Source of the DNA: Streptomyces sp. SAJ15
Lineage (GTDB): Bacteria; Actinomycetota; Actinomycetes; Streptomycetales; Streptomycetaceae
Length of the DNA stretch: 64,000 nt
NCBI RefSeq assembly: GCF_007595705.1
Contig: NZ_NISY01000010.1
Location: 1 to 64,000 of the forward strand
Direction: 5' to 3'
Part shown: in pieces, positions 51,091-60,347 of the stretch
How positions within the stretch are numbered: position 1 is the first letter of the stretch
Layout: each line of letters starts with the position of its first letter
Position numbers and translations under genes: made by a program
The notes under the pieces: generated by a model
What the model saw: the letters and a program-made list of their open reading frames with translations, nothing else
Told to the model about the DNA's origin: nothing
Database searches by the model: none

Positions 51091-51618
51091 ATGGCGAAGG
51101 GAAACCGCAGGGGGCGGACGCGCGGCGCGGGCGGCGGCGCGGCGACGGTCCGTCGGGCGGTCGCCGCCCGGTACGCGCTGGTGCCGCTGCGCCTCTTCCT
51201 CGGCGTCACCTTCGTCTACGCGGGCCTCGACAAGCTCACCGCGCCCGGCTTCTTCGCGGCCACCGGCGTCGACTCCCTGGGCGCCCAGATGCTGGGCGTG
51301 CGGGACTCCGCCGCCGTGCCCTGGCTGGTGGACCTGGCGCTGAAGAGTCCGGAGGGGTTCGGCTACGCGATCGCCCTCGGTGAGCTCGCGGTCGGCCTCG
51401 GCACCCTCTTCGGCCTGCTGGCCCGCGTCGCCGCCCTCGGCGGCGCGCTGATCTCCCTCAGCCTGTGGCTCACCGTCAGCTGGCAGACCGAGCCCTACTA
51501 CTACGGCAACGACCTGGCCTATCTGATGGCCTGGCTGCCGCTGGTCCTGGCGGGCGCGCCCCGGATCTCCCTGGACGCCGAGATCGCCAGACGGCGGGGG
51601 CGGCGGCTGCCCGTCTGA
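51091..51618 (+). CDS. DoxX-family membrane protein
   Basis: 175 residues with four membrane helices and the family signature RLFLGVTFVYAGLDKLTAPG and GYAIALGELAVGLGTLFGLL. DoxX-type proteins are linked to membrane redox or thiol homeostasis in actinobacteria. A specific role here cannot be given. Confidence 0.88.
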   Translation: MAKGNRRGRTRGAGGGAATVRRAVAARYALVPLRLFLGVTFVYAGLDKLTAPGFFAATGVDSLGAQMLGVRDSAAVPWLVDLALKSPEGFGYAIALGELAVGLGTLFGLLARVAALGGALISLSLWLTVSWQTEPYYYGNDLAYLMAWLPLVLAGAPRISLDAEIARRRGRRLPV

Positions 51619-51732
51619 CCCCGGGCGGGGGGCGGGCCGGCCGGCGGCACCCGCGCTGTCACCGGGCCGGTCCACCGGGCCGGTCCACCGGGCCGGCCCG
51701 GCCGCGGTCGGGCCAGCCGGTCCGCAGTCGGG

Positions 51733-51945
51733 TCAGCCCGTTCGCCGTCGGGCCCGTCTGCGGCGTCCCACGTAGGTGAGCCAGGTGGCCAGTCCGGCCA
51801 GGGTGAGCCCGGCCGGGAGGGCCAGGAGCGGGGCGAAGGCGGGAACGTCGAGCTCGCCGGCGGCGTCGAGGGCGTACAGCCCGGCCAGGCCCAGGAAGAG
51901 CAGGCCCGCGATGAGCTTGCCCGGCTCGAACGGGTGGGGCCTCAT
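51733..51945 (-). CDS. Small two-helix membrane protein
   Basis: 70 residues. Two hydrophobic segments (KLIAGLLFLGLAGLYAL and LLALPAGLTLAGLATWL) are followed by a basic tail RRRRARRRTG. Its ATG overlaps the stop of the PspC gene (ATGA, 51942-51945), so it is translated with it and probably works with it. Confidence 0.8.
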   Translation of the reverse strand: MRPHPFEPGKLIAGLLFLGLAGLYALDAAGELDVPAFAPLLALPAGLTLAGLATWLTYVGRRRRARRRTG

Positions 51946-53327
51946 GCGCGGTCCACCTCCACCTGACCCAGTCCGACCTTCAGATCGAGCTCCAGGGTGC
52001 CGCGCGGTTCGCGACCGTCGGCCGGCTTCAGGGTCACCCTGGCCTCCTCGCCCGGCGCCATGTCGATATCGCCCTCGGTGTCTTCCGGGAGCGAGATGTC
52101 GCCCAGGCCCACCTCGACCTCCAGCTCCACCGTCACATCCGGCGGCACGACCACCGCCAGTCGACCCGCGCCGACCTCGGCGGTCACCGCCGCCGTCTGG
52201 CCCTTCCGCAGCCCCAGCCCGGTCAGCCGCAGGGTGCCCACGCCGGTGCCCAGTTCATACGGGGCGCGGGAGGCCGCGGCCGCGCTCGTCGGCGCCCAGG
52301 TCCTGCGCGTCCAGTCGGTCGTCACGGACTTGGGCAGGGCGGCGGCGCCCGCCAGCAGCACGCAGGTCAGCACGGCGGAGACGAAGGTGCCCGCGCCGGT
52401 GCGCCCGTACCGGGTGCTGACGAGCAGGCCCAGAGCGAAGACACCGAGCGCGGCGGCCAGCCCGATCTCCAGGGTGGTGCCGAGCGGCCGCTCGCCCCAG
52501 GTGGCGCCGATGCCGGCCGCCGCCGCCAGCAGGGCCGTCAGGAAGGTCCAGCCGCCGATCGGGACGCGCTCCCGGGGTGGGCGGGCGGGCGTCGGGACCC
52601 GCTCCCTGTCGGGCGGCCCGTACCGGCGGCCGAGGCCGGCATCGGTGGCCGGCGCGGCCGCGGGGGTCTCCGTGCCGTCGTCGGGACCCCACAGATAGCC
52701 CGTGCCGACGTGCCCCGTCGTGCCGTCCTTGACGATCGGGTCGCGCCACCAGGAGGGGCCGCCGCCGGGCGGCGGCGGGGCCAGCGTCTCGGGCGGCGCG
52801 TCCGCCACCGCCTGGGCGGTGGCGGCGTCGACGACGCCGGCGCCGCTCTCGGCCTGGCGGCGGTGGAGCGACCAGTAGCCCGCGCCGATGGTGGCGAGCG
52901 ACAGCATGAGAGAGAAGGTGACGACGTTGCCGTTGTTGAGCATCGACAGGAACAGCCCACAGCCGATCAGCGCGCACAGCACCGCGGTCAGCGCCGTCCC
53001 CTCCACCCGTCCGGACAGCAGCCTGCGCCCCTCGTTCTCCTCCTCGCCGTAGAGCGGGATCAGCAGCCAGCAGAAGCCGTAGGCGATCAGGCCGAGGCCG
53101 CCCGCGACGGCGAGCACCGACAGCGCCACCCGGAAGATCACCGGGTCCATGTCGCAGTAGCGGCCGAGACCGCCGCAGACCCCGCCGACCACCTTGTGCT
53201 CGCGGCTGCGCCGCAGCGGGCCGGAGGGGGGCGGCGGGGCGGACGGGTCGCTCGCGTCGCGCGGGCCGTGCGCGCCGGGCGGCCCGGACGCGTCCGCCAC
53301 GGGGTGTGCGTCGGTCATGCGGTCCAT
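51942..53327 (-). CDS. PspC-domain membrane protein with toast-rack-like C-terminus
   Basis: 461 residues from the ATG at 53327 (53318 is an alternative). The PspC domain covers about residues 38-98 (HKVVGGVCGGLGRYCDMDP, WLLIPLYGEEE). Further membrane helices follow at about 110-150 and 255-330. The C-terminal ~110 residues are beta-rich (GVGTLRLTGLGLRKGQ, LGDISLPEDTEGDI), like the LiaF/toast-rack domains that control envelope-stress kinases. It is divergent from a Ser/Thr kinase and close to a PspC-type histidine kinase, a likely partner. Confidence 0.88.
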   Translation of the reverse strand: MDRMTDAHPVADASGPPGAHGPRDASDPSAPPPPSGPLRRSREHKVVGGVCGGLGRYCDMDPVIFRVALSVLAVAGGLGLIAYGFCWLLIPLYGEEENEGRRLLSGRVEGTALTAVLCALIGCGLFLSMLNNGNVVTFSLMLSLATIGAGYWSLHRRQAESGAGVVDAATAQAVADAPPETLAPPPPGGGPSWWRDPIVKDGTTGHVGTGYLWGPDDGTETPAAAPATDAGLGRRYGPPDRERVPTPARPPRERVPIGGWTFLTALLAAAAGIGATWGERPLGTTLEIGLAAALGVFALGLLVSTRYGRTGAGTFVSAVLTCVLLAGAAALPKSVTTDWTRRTWAPTSAAAASRAPYELGTGVGTLRLTGLGLRKGQTAAVTAEVGAGRLAVVVPPDVTVELEVEVGLGDISLPEDTEGDIDMAPGEEARVTLKPADGREPRGTLELDLKVGLGQVEVDRA

Positions 53328-53486
53328 GGTGACAACCGGGGGCCCGGTGCGACACACGGGGCGACCCTGGACCTTCCCTGAGATCATCCCTGAGACGGCT
53401 GCGGCTATCTTGTTCCTTCGAACACATGCGGGGCAGGCATGTGGACGCGGGGCAACGGCGGGGCAGATGGGGCTAAGGGGTACGCG

Positions 53487-55286
53487 GTGTCGGAGGGTGG
53501 GCGGCTGGTCGCCGGACGCTACCGGTTGATCGAGAAGGTCGGCCGCGGGGGAATGGGCGCGGTATGGCGCGCCGAGGACGAGTTGCTCGGCCGTCAGATC
53601 GCGGTCAAACGGCTGCACGTCTCCCCGCACCTCGCCGACGACGAGCTGGCGACCCTCTACGAGCGCACCCGCCGCGAGGCGCGCAGCGCGGCCCGCATCA
53701 CCCACCCCAACGTGGTCGTGGTCCACGACGTCGTCGAGGACGGCGGCCGGCCGTGCATCGTCATGGAGTACGTCCCGGGCTCGACCATGGCCGACCTCCT
53801 CAAGGGCGGCCAGACGATACCCGCGGCCGAGGCGGCCCGCATCGGACTCGCCATGGTCTCCGCGCTGCGCGCCGCGCACGCCGCCGGGGTGCTGCACCGC
53901 GACGTCAAGCCGGGCAACGTCCTGCTGGGCGCGGACAAGCGGGTGGTCCTCACCGACTTCGGCATCGCCATGGCGACCGGCACCTCCACCCTCACCAAGA
54001 CCGGCGAGGTCGTCGGCTCCATCGACTACATCGCCCCCGAACGCGTCAAGGGCCGCAAGCCGGGTCCGGCCTCCGACCTGTGGGCGCTCGGCGCGACGCT
54101 CTATCAGGCGCTGGAGGGCCGCCCGCCGTTCCGCCGGGACACCGCCATGGAGACGGCGTACGCCATCGCCGTCGACCCCGTCGATCCGGTGCGCAACGCC
54201 GGCCCCCTCACCTCGCTCGTCGAGGCGCTGCTCGACAAGGACCCGGAACGGCGGCCGTCCGCGGACGCGGTGGAGCGGATGCTGCGGGTGCCGCTCTCCG
54301 ACACCGACACCACCCTCTTCCCTGCGGTCTCGCTGACCCAGCCGACGGCCGCGCGGCCCGCGCCCCCGCCGGTGCGGGAGTCGGCGACCCCGGAGCCCCC
54401 CAAGGCCCCGCCCGGCCGCAACGAACCCGCCTGGGCGCGGGAGCCGGCGCGAGCGCCGGAGCCCGAGCCGGAGCCCGTCCGCGACGAACCGGCGCGGGCC
54501 CCGGAGCCGGCGCGGGCCCCGGAGCCGGCGCGGACGACGGCGACCACCCGGACGCCGGAGCCCTCGCGCACCACCGTGACCACCCCCGCCTCGGCGATCC
54601 CGTACAGCGGCGGGACCAGCCGCCGCGCCGGCATCCGCACCTTCCTGAGCGTGGTGGCGGCGGGCGTGGTCGGCGCGGCCGTGGTGACGGGGATCTACCT
54701 GGCCTCGGGCGGGGACGGCAGCGGGACGAAGGCCGAGGGGAAGAACGGGACCAAGTCCCCCACCCCGGTGAGGACGAAGCACACCGCCCCGCCGGTCCCG
54801 GAGGGGTACGTGCTCAACCGCGTGGGCGAGCTCGGCCTCTCGGTGCCCGTCCCGAAGGGCTGGACCCTGGACTCGATGAGCGGCCGGGCGGTGAACTTCG
54901 TCGATCCCACCGGTGAGGCGAGCCTGCGGATCAACGTCCTGGACTTCGCGAGCACCGACCCGGTCGGGCACTTCAAGGAGGTCGAGAAGGACCTTCGCGA
55001 CAAGTACTCCTCGTACCAGCGCAAGCGGCTGCAGGAGACCAAGTTCCGGAACCAGCCCGCCGCCATATGGGAGATGGAGTTCCAGGGCGACACCCAGCGG
55101 ATCAGCGCCATCGACCTCGGCTGGGGCCGGGTGGGGGAGAAGGAGTACGCGCTCTACCTCTCCGCGCCCACGGACGTGTTCGACTCGTACCGCGTCGTCT
55201 TCGACCGCGCCAAGGAGGGCCTGCGGCTCCCCGGGGACGTCGAGCCCCGCGGGGCCGGGAAGTCCTCCGGGTCCGATCAGGGGTGA
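53487..55286 (+). CDS. Membrane Ser/Thr protein kinase
   Basis: 599 residues from the GTG at 53487 behind AGGGG; upstream in-frame ATG 53439 is less likely. Kinase domain residues 11-270: VGRGGMGAVW, Lys41, HRDVKPGN (Asp139), DFG 157-159, APE. A Pro/Glu/Ala-rich juxtamembrane linker (PARAPEPARAPEP) follows, then one membrane helix at 385-407. The ~190-residue extracellular domain (LGLSVPVPKGWTLDSM, RINVLDFAS) is related in style to the one in the kinase at 35.0-36.8 kb. Confidence 0.93.
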   Translation: MSEGGRLVAGRYRLIEKVGRGGMGAVWRAEDELLGRQIAVKRLHVSPHLADDELATLYERTRREARSAARITHPNVVVVHDVVEDGGRPCIVMEYVPGSTMADLLKGGQTIPAAEAARIGLAMVSALRAAHAAGVLHRDVKPGNVLLGADKRVVLTDFGIAMATGTSTLTKTGEVVGSIDYIAPERVKGRKPGPASDLWALGATLYQALEGRPPFRRDTAMETAYAIAVDPVDPVRNAGPLTSLVEALLDKDPERRPSADAVERMLRVPLSDTDTTLFPAVSLTQPTAARPAPPPVRESATPEPPKAPPGRNEPAWAREPARAPEPEPEPVRDEPARAPEPARAPEPARTTATTRTPEPSRTTVTTPASAIPYSGGTSRRAGIRTFLSVVAAGVVGAAVVTGIYLASGGDGSGTKAEGKNGTKSPTPVRTKHTAPPVPEGYVLNRVGELGLSVPVPKGWTLDSMSGRAVNFVDPTGEASLRINVLDFASTDPVGHFKEVEKDLRDKYSSYQRKRLQETKFRNQPAAIWEMEFQGDTQRISAIDLGWGRVGEKEYALYLSAPTDVFDSYRVVFDRAKEGLRLPGDVEPRGAGKSSGSDQG

Positions 55287-55328
55287 CCCTGATGCCGTCG
55301 GCCCGCTGACCGTGTGACGATCGGGACC

Positions 55329-56609
55329 ATGACCACCGCCACGCCCCCCGCCCCCGAGCCGCCGCTGCGCAGGTTCTACCGCAGCGCCGAGGGCCGGATG
55401 CTCGGCGGTGTGGCGCGCGGGCTGGCCGGCCATCTGGGCCTGCCGGTCTCCTGGGTGCGGATCGCCTTCGTCGCCCTCTTCCTGGCGGAGGGTTTCGGCG
55501 CGCTGGTGTACGCGCTGTTCTGGTTCGTGGTGCCGCTGGGCGTCGGCGGCGTGGACACCGAGCGGCCGTCGCCGCTCTCGGGCGTCGCCACCGGGCCCGA
55601 CGGCAGGCGCCGCCGGTTCGCCCGCAAGCCGGACAAGGGGCAACTGCTCGCGCTGCTGGCGCTGCTGGTCGGCGCCGGGATCTTCGTCGAGAGCTTCCAC
55701 CTCGGTCGGGCCAACGCCTATATCTGGCCGCTGCTGTTCATCGGCGCGGGCGTCGCGCTGGTGTGGCGCCAGGCGGACAACGCGCGCCGCGCCCAGTGGG
55801 TCGAGCTCAGCCGCAGCAAGCGGGTGCTGCCGGTCGCGCGGGGCGCGGCCGGGGTGCTGCTGGTCGGTGTGGGCGTCACCGGAATCGTCGTGATGCAGGG
55901 CTCCGGCCGGCATCTGGGCGCCGTGCTCCAGGCCACCCTCGCGGTGGTCGTCGGCGTGGCGCTGCTGGCCGGCCCGTATCTGGTGCGGATGATGCGGGAC
56001 CTGTCCGAGGAGCGGCTGATGCGCATCCGCGCGCAGGAGCGCGCCGAGGTCGCCGCCCACGTCCACGACTCGGTGCTGCACACGCTCACCCTCATCCAGC
56101 GCAACGCGGACGACGCCCGCGAGGTGGCCCGGCTGGCCCGTGCCCAGGAGCGGGAGCTGCGCGCCTGGCTCTACCGGCCGGAGGGCACCGGCAAGGACGA
56201 GGCGGAGCAGCCGCGGACCCTCGCGGAGGCGGTCCGGGCCACGGCCGCCGAGGTCGAGGACTACCACGGGGTGCCGATCGAGGTGGTGGTCGTCGGCGAC
56301 TGCCCGCTGGACGAGAGGCTGAACGCCCAGCTCCAGGCCGCGCGCGAGGCGATGGTCAACGCGGCCAAGTACGGTGGCGACGGGGGACCGGTGCAGGTCT
56401 ACGCCGAGGTCGAGGGCCGTACGGTGTTCATCTCCGTGCGGGACCGGGGGCCGGGCTTCGACCTGGAGGCGGTCCCGGACGACCGGATGGGCGTACGGGA
56501 GTCGATCGTCGGTCGGATGCAGCGCAACGGCGGCACGGCGCGCCTGCGCTCGGCGCCGGACGGGGGCACGGAAGTGGAGCTGGAGATGGAGAGGGCGGAG
56601 ACGACATGA
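55329..56609 (+). CDS. PspC-domain sensor histidine kinase
   Basis: 426 residues from the ATG at 55329. An N-terminal PspC domain (about 14-75, YRSAEGRMLGGVARGLAGHL) is followed by three to four membrane helices (105-220), HisKA_3 with His246 (AEVAAHVHDSVLHTLTLIQ) and a HATPase domain (EAMVNAAKYGGDG, DRGPGFDLEAV). It overlaps the response regulator by ATGA (56606-56609). It is an envelope-stress sensor by analogy with other PspC/LiaS-type kinases. Confidence 0.93.
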   Translation: MTTATPPAPEPPLRRFYRSAEGRMLGGVARGLAGHLGLPVSWVRIAFVALFLAEGFGALVYALFWFVVPLGVGGVDTERPSPLSGVATGPDGRRRRFARKPDKGQLLALLALLVGAGIFVESFHLGRANAYIWPLLFIGAGVALVWRQADNARRAQWVELSRSKRVLPVARGAAGVLLVGVGVTGIVVMQGSGRHLGAVLQATLAVVVGVALLAGPYLVRMMRDLSEERLMRIRAQERAEVAAHVHDSVLHTLTLIQRNADDAREVARLARAQERELRAWLYRPEGTGKDEAEQPRTLAEAVRATAAEVEDYHGVPIEVVVVGDCPLDERLNAQLQAAREAMVNAAKYGGDGGPVQVYAEVEGRTVFISVRDRGPGFDLEAVPDDRMGVRESIVGRMQRNGGTARLRSAPDGGTEVELEMERAETT

Positions 56610-57295
56610 CGACGACCGAGGCCGAGGGGACGCCGCGCCGGGTGCGGGTCGTGCTCGTCGACGACCACCGGATGTTCCGCACCGGCGTGCAGGCCGAGAT
56701 CGGCCAGACGGACCGCACCGGGGTGGAGGTCGTCGGCGAGGCCGCCGACGTCGACCAGGCCGTCACCGTCATCAACGCCACCCGCCCCGAGGTGGTCCTG
56801 CTCGACGTCCATCTTCCGGGCGGCGGCGGGGTCGAGGTGCTGCGCCGCTCCACCGCGCTGATGGCCGACCCGAACCGCCCGGTGCGCTTCCTCGCGCTGT
56901 CCGTCTCGGACGCCGCCGACGACGTGATCGGGGTCATCCGCGGTGGCGCGCGCGGCTATGTCACCAAGACCATCACCGGCGCCGACCTCGTCGACGCCGT
57001 CTTCCGCGTCTCCGAGGGCGACGCCGTCTTCTCTCCGCGCCTGGCCGGCTTCGTCCTCGACGCCTTCGCGTCGACGGACGCCCCGCCGGTCGACGAGGAC
57101 CTGGACCGGCTCACCCAGCGCGAGCGCGAGGTGCTGCGGCTCATCGCCCGCGGCTACGCCTACAAGGAGATCGCCAAGCAGCTCTTCATCTCGGTGAAGA
57201 CGGTCGAGTCGCATGTCTCGGCCGTGCTGCGCAAGCTCCAGCTCTCCAACCGCCACGAGCTGACCCGGTGGGCGACGGCGCGACGCCTGGTGTGA
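56606..57295 (+). CDS. Response regulator, LuxR/NarL family
   Basis: 229 residues. The receiver domain begins VRVVLVDDHRMFRTGV and has the phospho-acceptor Asp in VVLLDVHLPGGGG (about 68). The C-terminal LuxR domain is LTQREREVLRLIARGYAYKE with SVKTVESHVSAVLRKL. It is translationally coupled to the PspC histidine kinase, which should phosphorylate it. Confidence 0.95.
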   Translation: MTTTEAEGTPRRVRVVLVDDHRMFRTGVQAEIGQTDRTGVEVVGEAADVDQAVTVINATRPEVVLLDVHLPGGGGVEVLRRSTALMADPNRPVRFLALSVSDAADDVIGVIRGGARGYVTKTITGADLVDAVFRVSEGDAVFSPRLAGFVLDAFASTDAPPVDEDLDRLTQREREVLRLIARGYAYKEIAKQLFISVKTVESHVSAVLRKLQLSNRHELTRWATARRLV

Positions 57296-57391
57296 CGGCT
57301 GCGGCCGCCGACGGCGGAGATCCGCCGGTCACGGGGGCGCGTCGCCCCGTACCCGGCACGCCACAGGACCGGGGTCTGAGGGGATGGCGAC

Positions 57392-57820
57392 TCAGGACGA
57401 CGGGGCCCGCGCTGCACCGACCTCGGTGCCGACCGCCTCGTCACAGTCCAGAGCCCGGGCCGCCTCGGGAGGGACGGGCGCGGCGATGATGGTGTCCAAC
57501 ATCTCGCGTGCGACCCGTAGTTCCTCCATGGCGGCGCTGATCCGGTTCCGCTCCCTGACCAGGTCCAGCAGCAGGTCGGGGCAGGCGGCCGCGAGTTGCC
57601 CGCCCTCGTCGACCATGCAGGGAAGCACGTCGGCGATGGTCGCGGTGCCCAGACCCGCGGCGAGCAGTGTGCGGATGCTCCGCACCGTGTGGACATGCTC
57701 ATCGGTGTACTCGCGGTACCCGCTCGGCCGTCGCAGCGGACTCAGCAGCCCCTGCTCCTCGTAGTACCGCAGGGCCCGTTCGCTGACTCCGGTCCGCTGG
57801 GACAACGCCCCGATACGCAT
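57392..57820 (-). CDS. MerR-family transcriptional regulator
   Basis: 142 residues from the ATG at 57820. The N-terminal winged helix is MRIGALSQRTGVSERALRYY and EEQGLLSPLRRPSGYREY, and a coiled coil follows. No metal-binding cysteine cluster is seen, so a drug or other organic effector is more likely than a metal. It is divergent from the MFS pump, whose promoter has the stretched spacing that MerR proteins correct. Confidence 0.9.
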   Translation of the reverse strand: MRIGALSQRTGVSERALRYYEEQGLLSPLRRPSGYREYTDEHVHTVRSIRTLLAAGLGTATIADVLPCMVDEGGQLAAACPDLLLDLVRERNRISAAMEELRVAREMLDTIIAAPVPPEAARALDCDEAVGTEVGAARAPSS

Positions 57821-57848
57821 GTGTTGACAAGCCCCCCGAAAAAGCGAG

Positions 57849-57880
57849 TTGACTCTGACGTCGACGTGAGGGTTTAGCTT
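57849..57880 (+). promoter_or_regulatory. MerR-type promoter of the MFS pump
   Basis: TTGACT (57849-57854) and TTAGCT (57874-57879) are separated by 19 bp instead of 17. An imperfect dyad CTCTGACGT/ACGTGAGGG fills the spacer. This is the classic architecture at which a MerR dimer untwists DNA upon effector binding. Confidence 0.65.
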
Positions 57881-57887
57881 ACGCGGC

Positions 57888-59576
57888 ATGTCAACGGAAA
57901 CACCCCACACGACCCTCCCCCCACAGCTGGCCGGGCCCCGAGAATGGCTCGGGCTGGCCGTGCTCGCGCTCCCCACCCTGCTGCTCGCCATGGACGTCAC
58001 CGTCCTGTACCTGGCCGTCCCGCAGATGAGCGCCGCCCTCCAGCCGGGCGGCAGCGAACTGCTCTGGATCGCCGACATCTACGGCTTTATGATCGCCGGC
58101 TTCCTGGTCACCATGGGGACGCTGGGCGACCGGATCGGCCGCAGGAGACTCCTGATGATCGGGGCGGCCGCGTTCGGCGTCGCCTCGGTGCTCGCCGCGT
58201 ACTCCACCAGCCCCCAGATGCTGATCGCGGCTCGGGCGCTGCTCGGAATGGCCGGGGCGACCCTGATGCCGTCCACCCTCGCGCTGATCAGCAACATGTT
58301 CCGTGACCCGAGGCAGCGCGGCACGGCCATCGGTGTCTGGGTGACCTGCTTCTCGGCCGGTGTCGCGCTCGGACCTGTGCTGGGCGGGCTGCTGCTCCAG
58401 GCGTTCTGGTGGGGCTCGGTCTTCCTGCTGGGCGTGCCGGTGATGATCCTGCTGCTGGTGACCGCCCCGGTGCTGCTTCCCGAGTACCGCGACAACCAGG
58501 CCGGTCGACTGGACCCGACCAGCGTCGTGCTGTCCCTCGCCGCCATCCTGCCGATCATCTACGGCATCAAGGAGCTGGCCAAGGACGGCCTCGCGATGCT
58601 GCCGGTGGCCGCCCTGACCGGCGGTCTGGTAGTCGGGGTGCTGTTCGTGCGCCGGCAGTCCGGGCTGGCCAGTCCCCTTCTCGACGTCACGCTGTTCAGG
58701 AACCGTTCGTTCAGCGCCGCCCTGGTAATCCAGCTGCTCAGCATCGCCGCCATAGGCGGCGTCTACCTGTTCATCACCCAGTACACCCAACTGGTCGAGG
58801 GACTCTCGCCGCTCAAGGCCGGGCTGTGGCTGCTGCCCGCCGCCGGTGCGCTCATCCTGGCGTCCGCCCTGACCCCGGCGCTCGCCCGCAAGGTGCCCGT
58901 CGCGTACGTCATCGGTGCCTCGCTGGCGATCTCGGCGGTCGGCTACCTGATACTCACCCAGGTCGACAGCGTCTCCGGGCTGCCCGTCCTCGTGACCGGC
59001 TTCGTCATCGTCTACCTGGGCATCAGCCCCATGCTCGTGCTGGGCACCGACCTGATCGTCGGGGCGGCCCCGCCGGAGAAGGCGGGCTCGGCCGCCGCGA
59101 TGTCCGAGACGAGTACCGAGTTCGGCGTCGCCCTGGGCGTCGCGGTCCTCGGCACGGTGGGCGCCGCCGTCTACCGCGACCGGATGACCGGCACCATCCC
59201 CGGCGAGGTCCCGGCACGGGACGCCGAGTCCGCTCGCGAAAGCCTGCCCGACGCCATGGCCACGGCGGACGGTCTCCCCAGCCGACTGCACGACGTCCTG
59301 CTCGACCCCGCCCGCGCCGCCTTCACCGACGGCCTGAACACCACCAGCGGCATCAGCGCCCTGCTCGTCGCCGCCCTCGCCATAGGGGCCGTATGGCTGC
59401 TGCCGCGAACCCGCCCCGACCACGCCACCACAGAGCCGAGCGGCGCCGCGGACACCGAAACCACCACGGGGAGCACTGGTGCCACGAAGGCCGAAGCCCC
59501 TGAAGCCGCCGCGAGCACCGCGCGGTTCGCAACCGCCGAGGGCCCCGCCCCCGTAGCGGCCGACTCACCCCGCTAG
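57888..59576 (+). CDS. MFS drug-efflux transporter, DHA2 (14-helix) family
   Basis: 562 residues with 14 predicted helices. Motif A (GTLGDRIGRRRLLMIGA) follows helix 2, and motif C-like GVALGPVLGGLLL is in helix 5. The family includes QacA, LfrA and SmvA, proton-driven exporters of cationic or aromatic drugs. The C-terminal ~65 residues are a hydrophilic Ala/Thr/Glu-rich tail. Transcription starts close to the ATG at 57888. It is controlled by the divergent MerR regulator. Confidence 0.92.
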   Translation: MSTETPHTTLPPQLAGPREWLGLAVLALPTLLLAMDVTVLYLAVPQMSAALQPGGSELLWIADIYGFMIAGFLVTMGTLGDRIGRRRLLMIGAAAFGVASVLAAYSTSPQMLIAARALLGMAGATLMPSTLALISNMFRDPRQRGTAIGVWVTCFSAGVALGPVLGGLLLQAFWWGSVFLLGVPVMILLLVTAPVLLPEYRDNQAGRLDPTSVVLSLAAILPIIYGIKELAKDGLAMLPVAALTGGLVVGVLFVRRQSGLASPLLDVTLFRNRSFSAALVIQLLSIAAIGGVYLFITQYTQLVEGLSPLKAGLWLLPAAGALILASALTPALARKVPVAYVIGASLAISAVGYLILTQVDSVSGLPVLVTGFVIVYLGISPMLVLGTDLIVGAAPPEKAGSAAAMSETSTEFGVALGVAVLGTVGAAVYRDRMTGTIPGEVPARDAESARESLPDAMATADGLPSRLHDVLLDPARAAFTDGLNTTSGISALLVAALAIGAVWLLPRTRPDHATTEPSGAADTETTTGSTGATKAEAPEAAASTARFATAEGPAPVAADSPR

Positions 59577-59596
59577 AACGAGGGGATCGAGGTCGC

Positions 59597-60262
59597 TCAG
59601 ACGGCCGCCATCGTCTTCCTGGCCAGCTCGTACGCGGGCAGCATCTCCTCGTGCTCCTGGCTGTCGAAGCCGCCCAGGTGCACCACCACCCCGCCCTTGG
59701 GGGTGACGACGGCGAAGGCGCGCTCACGCTTGGGATCGTCCTCGTAGCCGGGGGCGGCGTTGAGGTAGGAGACCTCGGCGGCGGCCAGGGAGCCGGCCTT
59801 GAGCTCGCGGTACTCGGGCTTGCGGTGGTACTTGTCGTCGGCCATGAAGGACTTCAGCAGCTCCATGGGCTTGGTGCCGGTGCCGCCGTTGTCGTTGGTC
59901 CACACCCGCAGGAAGCCGATGTTCCCGGCGGGCTTGGCGTCGATCTCGCAGGCGAGCTTGACCGGGCCCTGGCTGATGAGGAAGGCGGCCGGCTCGTCCT
60001 CCTTGGGCGGCTTCACGGCCTTCGGCTTCCAGGACTCGGCGAGGGCGAACTCCACCGGGAGCGGGCAGGCCGTGCCCCTGCCGCCGACCTGACCGGCCTT
60101 CGGGGCCGCCGCCACCGCGGCGTTCTTGCCGGCCTCGCCCGCGGTGCCGCCCTTGCCGTCCTTGCCGCTTTTGTCGTCGGTCGAACCGGAGTCGGACGAG
60201 CAGCCGGTGAGAACGCCCAGCGCGAGCGCAGCGCACACCGCTGCCGGCCCGATTTTCCGCAT
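59597..60262 (-). CDS. Putative lipoprotein, function unknown
   Basis: 221 residues with a clear lipobox LTGC (Cys21), a Gly/Lys/Asp-rich linker and a ~150-residue compact domain with two cysteines (TACPLP, LACEID). This actinobacterial lipoprotein family has no known role to my knowledge. It ends 20 bp from the convergent MFS gene. Confidence 0.8.
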   Translation of the reverse strand: MRKIGPAAVCAALALGVLTGCSSDSGSTDDKSGKDGKGGTAGEAGKNAAVAAAPKAGQVGGRGTACPLPVEFALAESWKPKAVKPPKEDEPAAFLISQGPVKLACEIDAKPAGNIGFLRVWTNDNGGTGTKPMELLKSFMADDKYHRKPEYRELKAGSLAAAEVSYLNAAPGYEDDPKRERAFAVVTPKGGVVVHLGGFDSQEHEEMLPAYELARKTMAAV

Positions 60263-60347
60263 GACTGTCCTTTGCGCACGAGGGTTCGACGAATCGTCGG
60301 TGCAGAGTACGTCATGCCCCGAGCCCTCCGAGCAGGGGTCGGGCGGC

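Noticed and set aside
51942..56267. A 1441-codon minus-strand frame covering the PspC, kinase and histidine kinase region
   Set aside because: Only its last 461 codons are the PspC protein; the rest is antisense to well-defined kinase genes.
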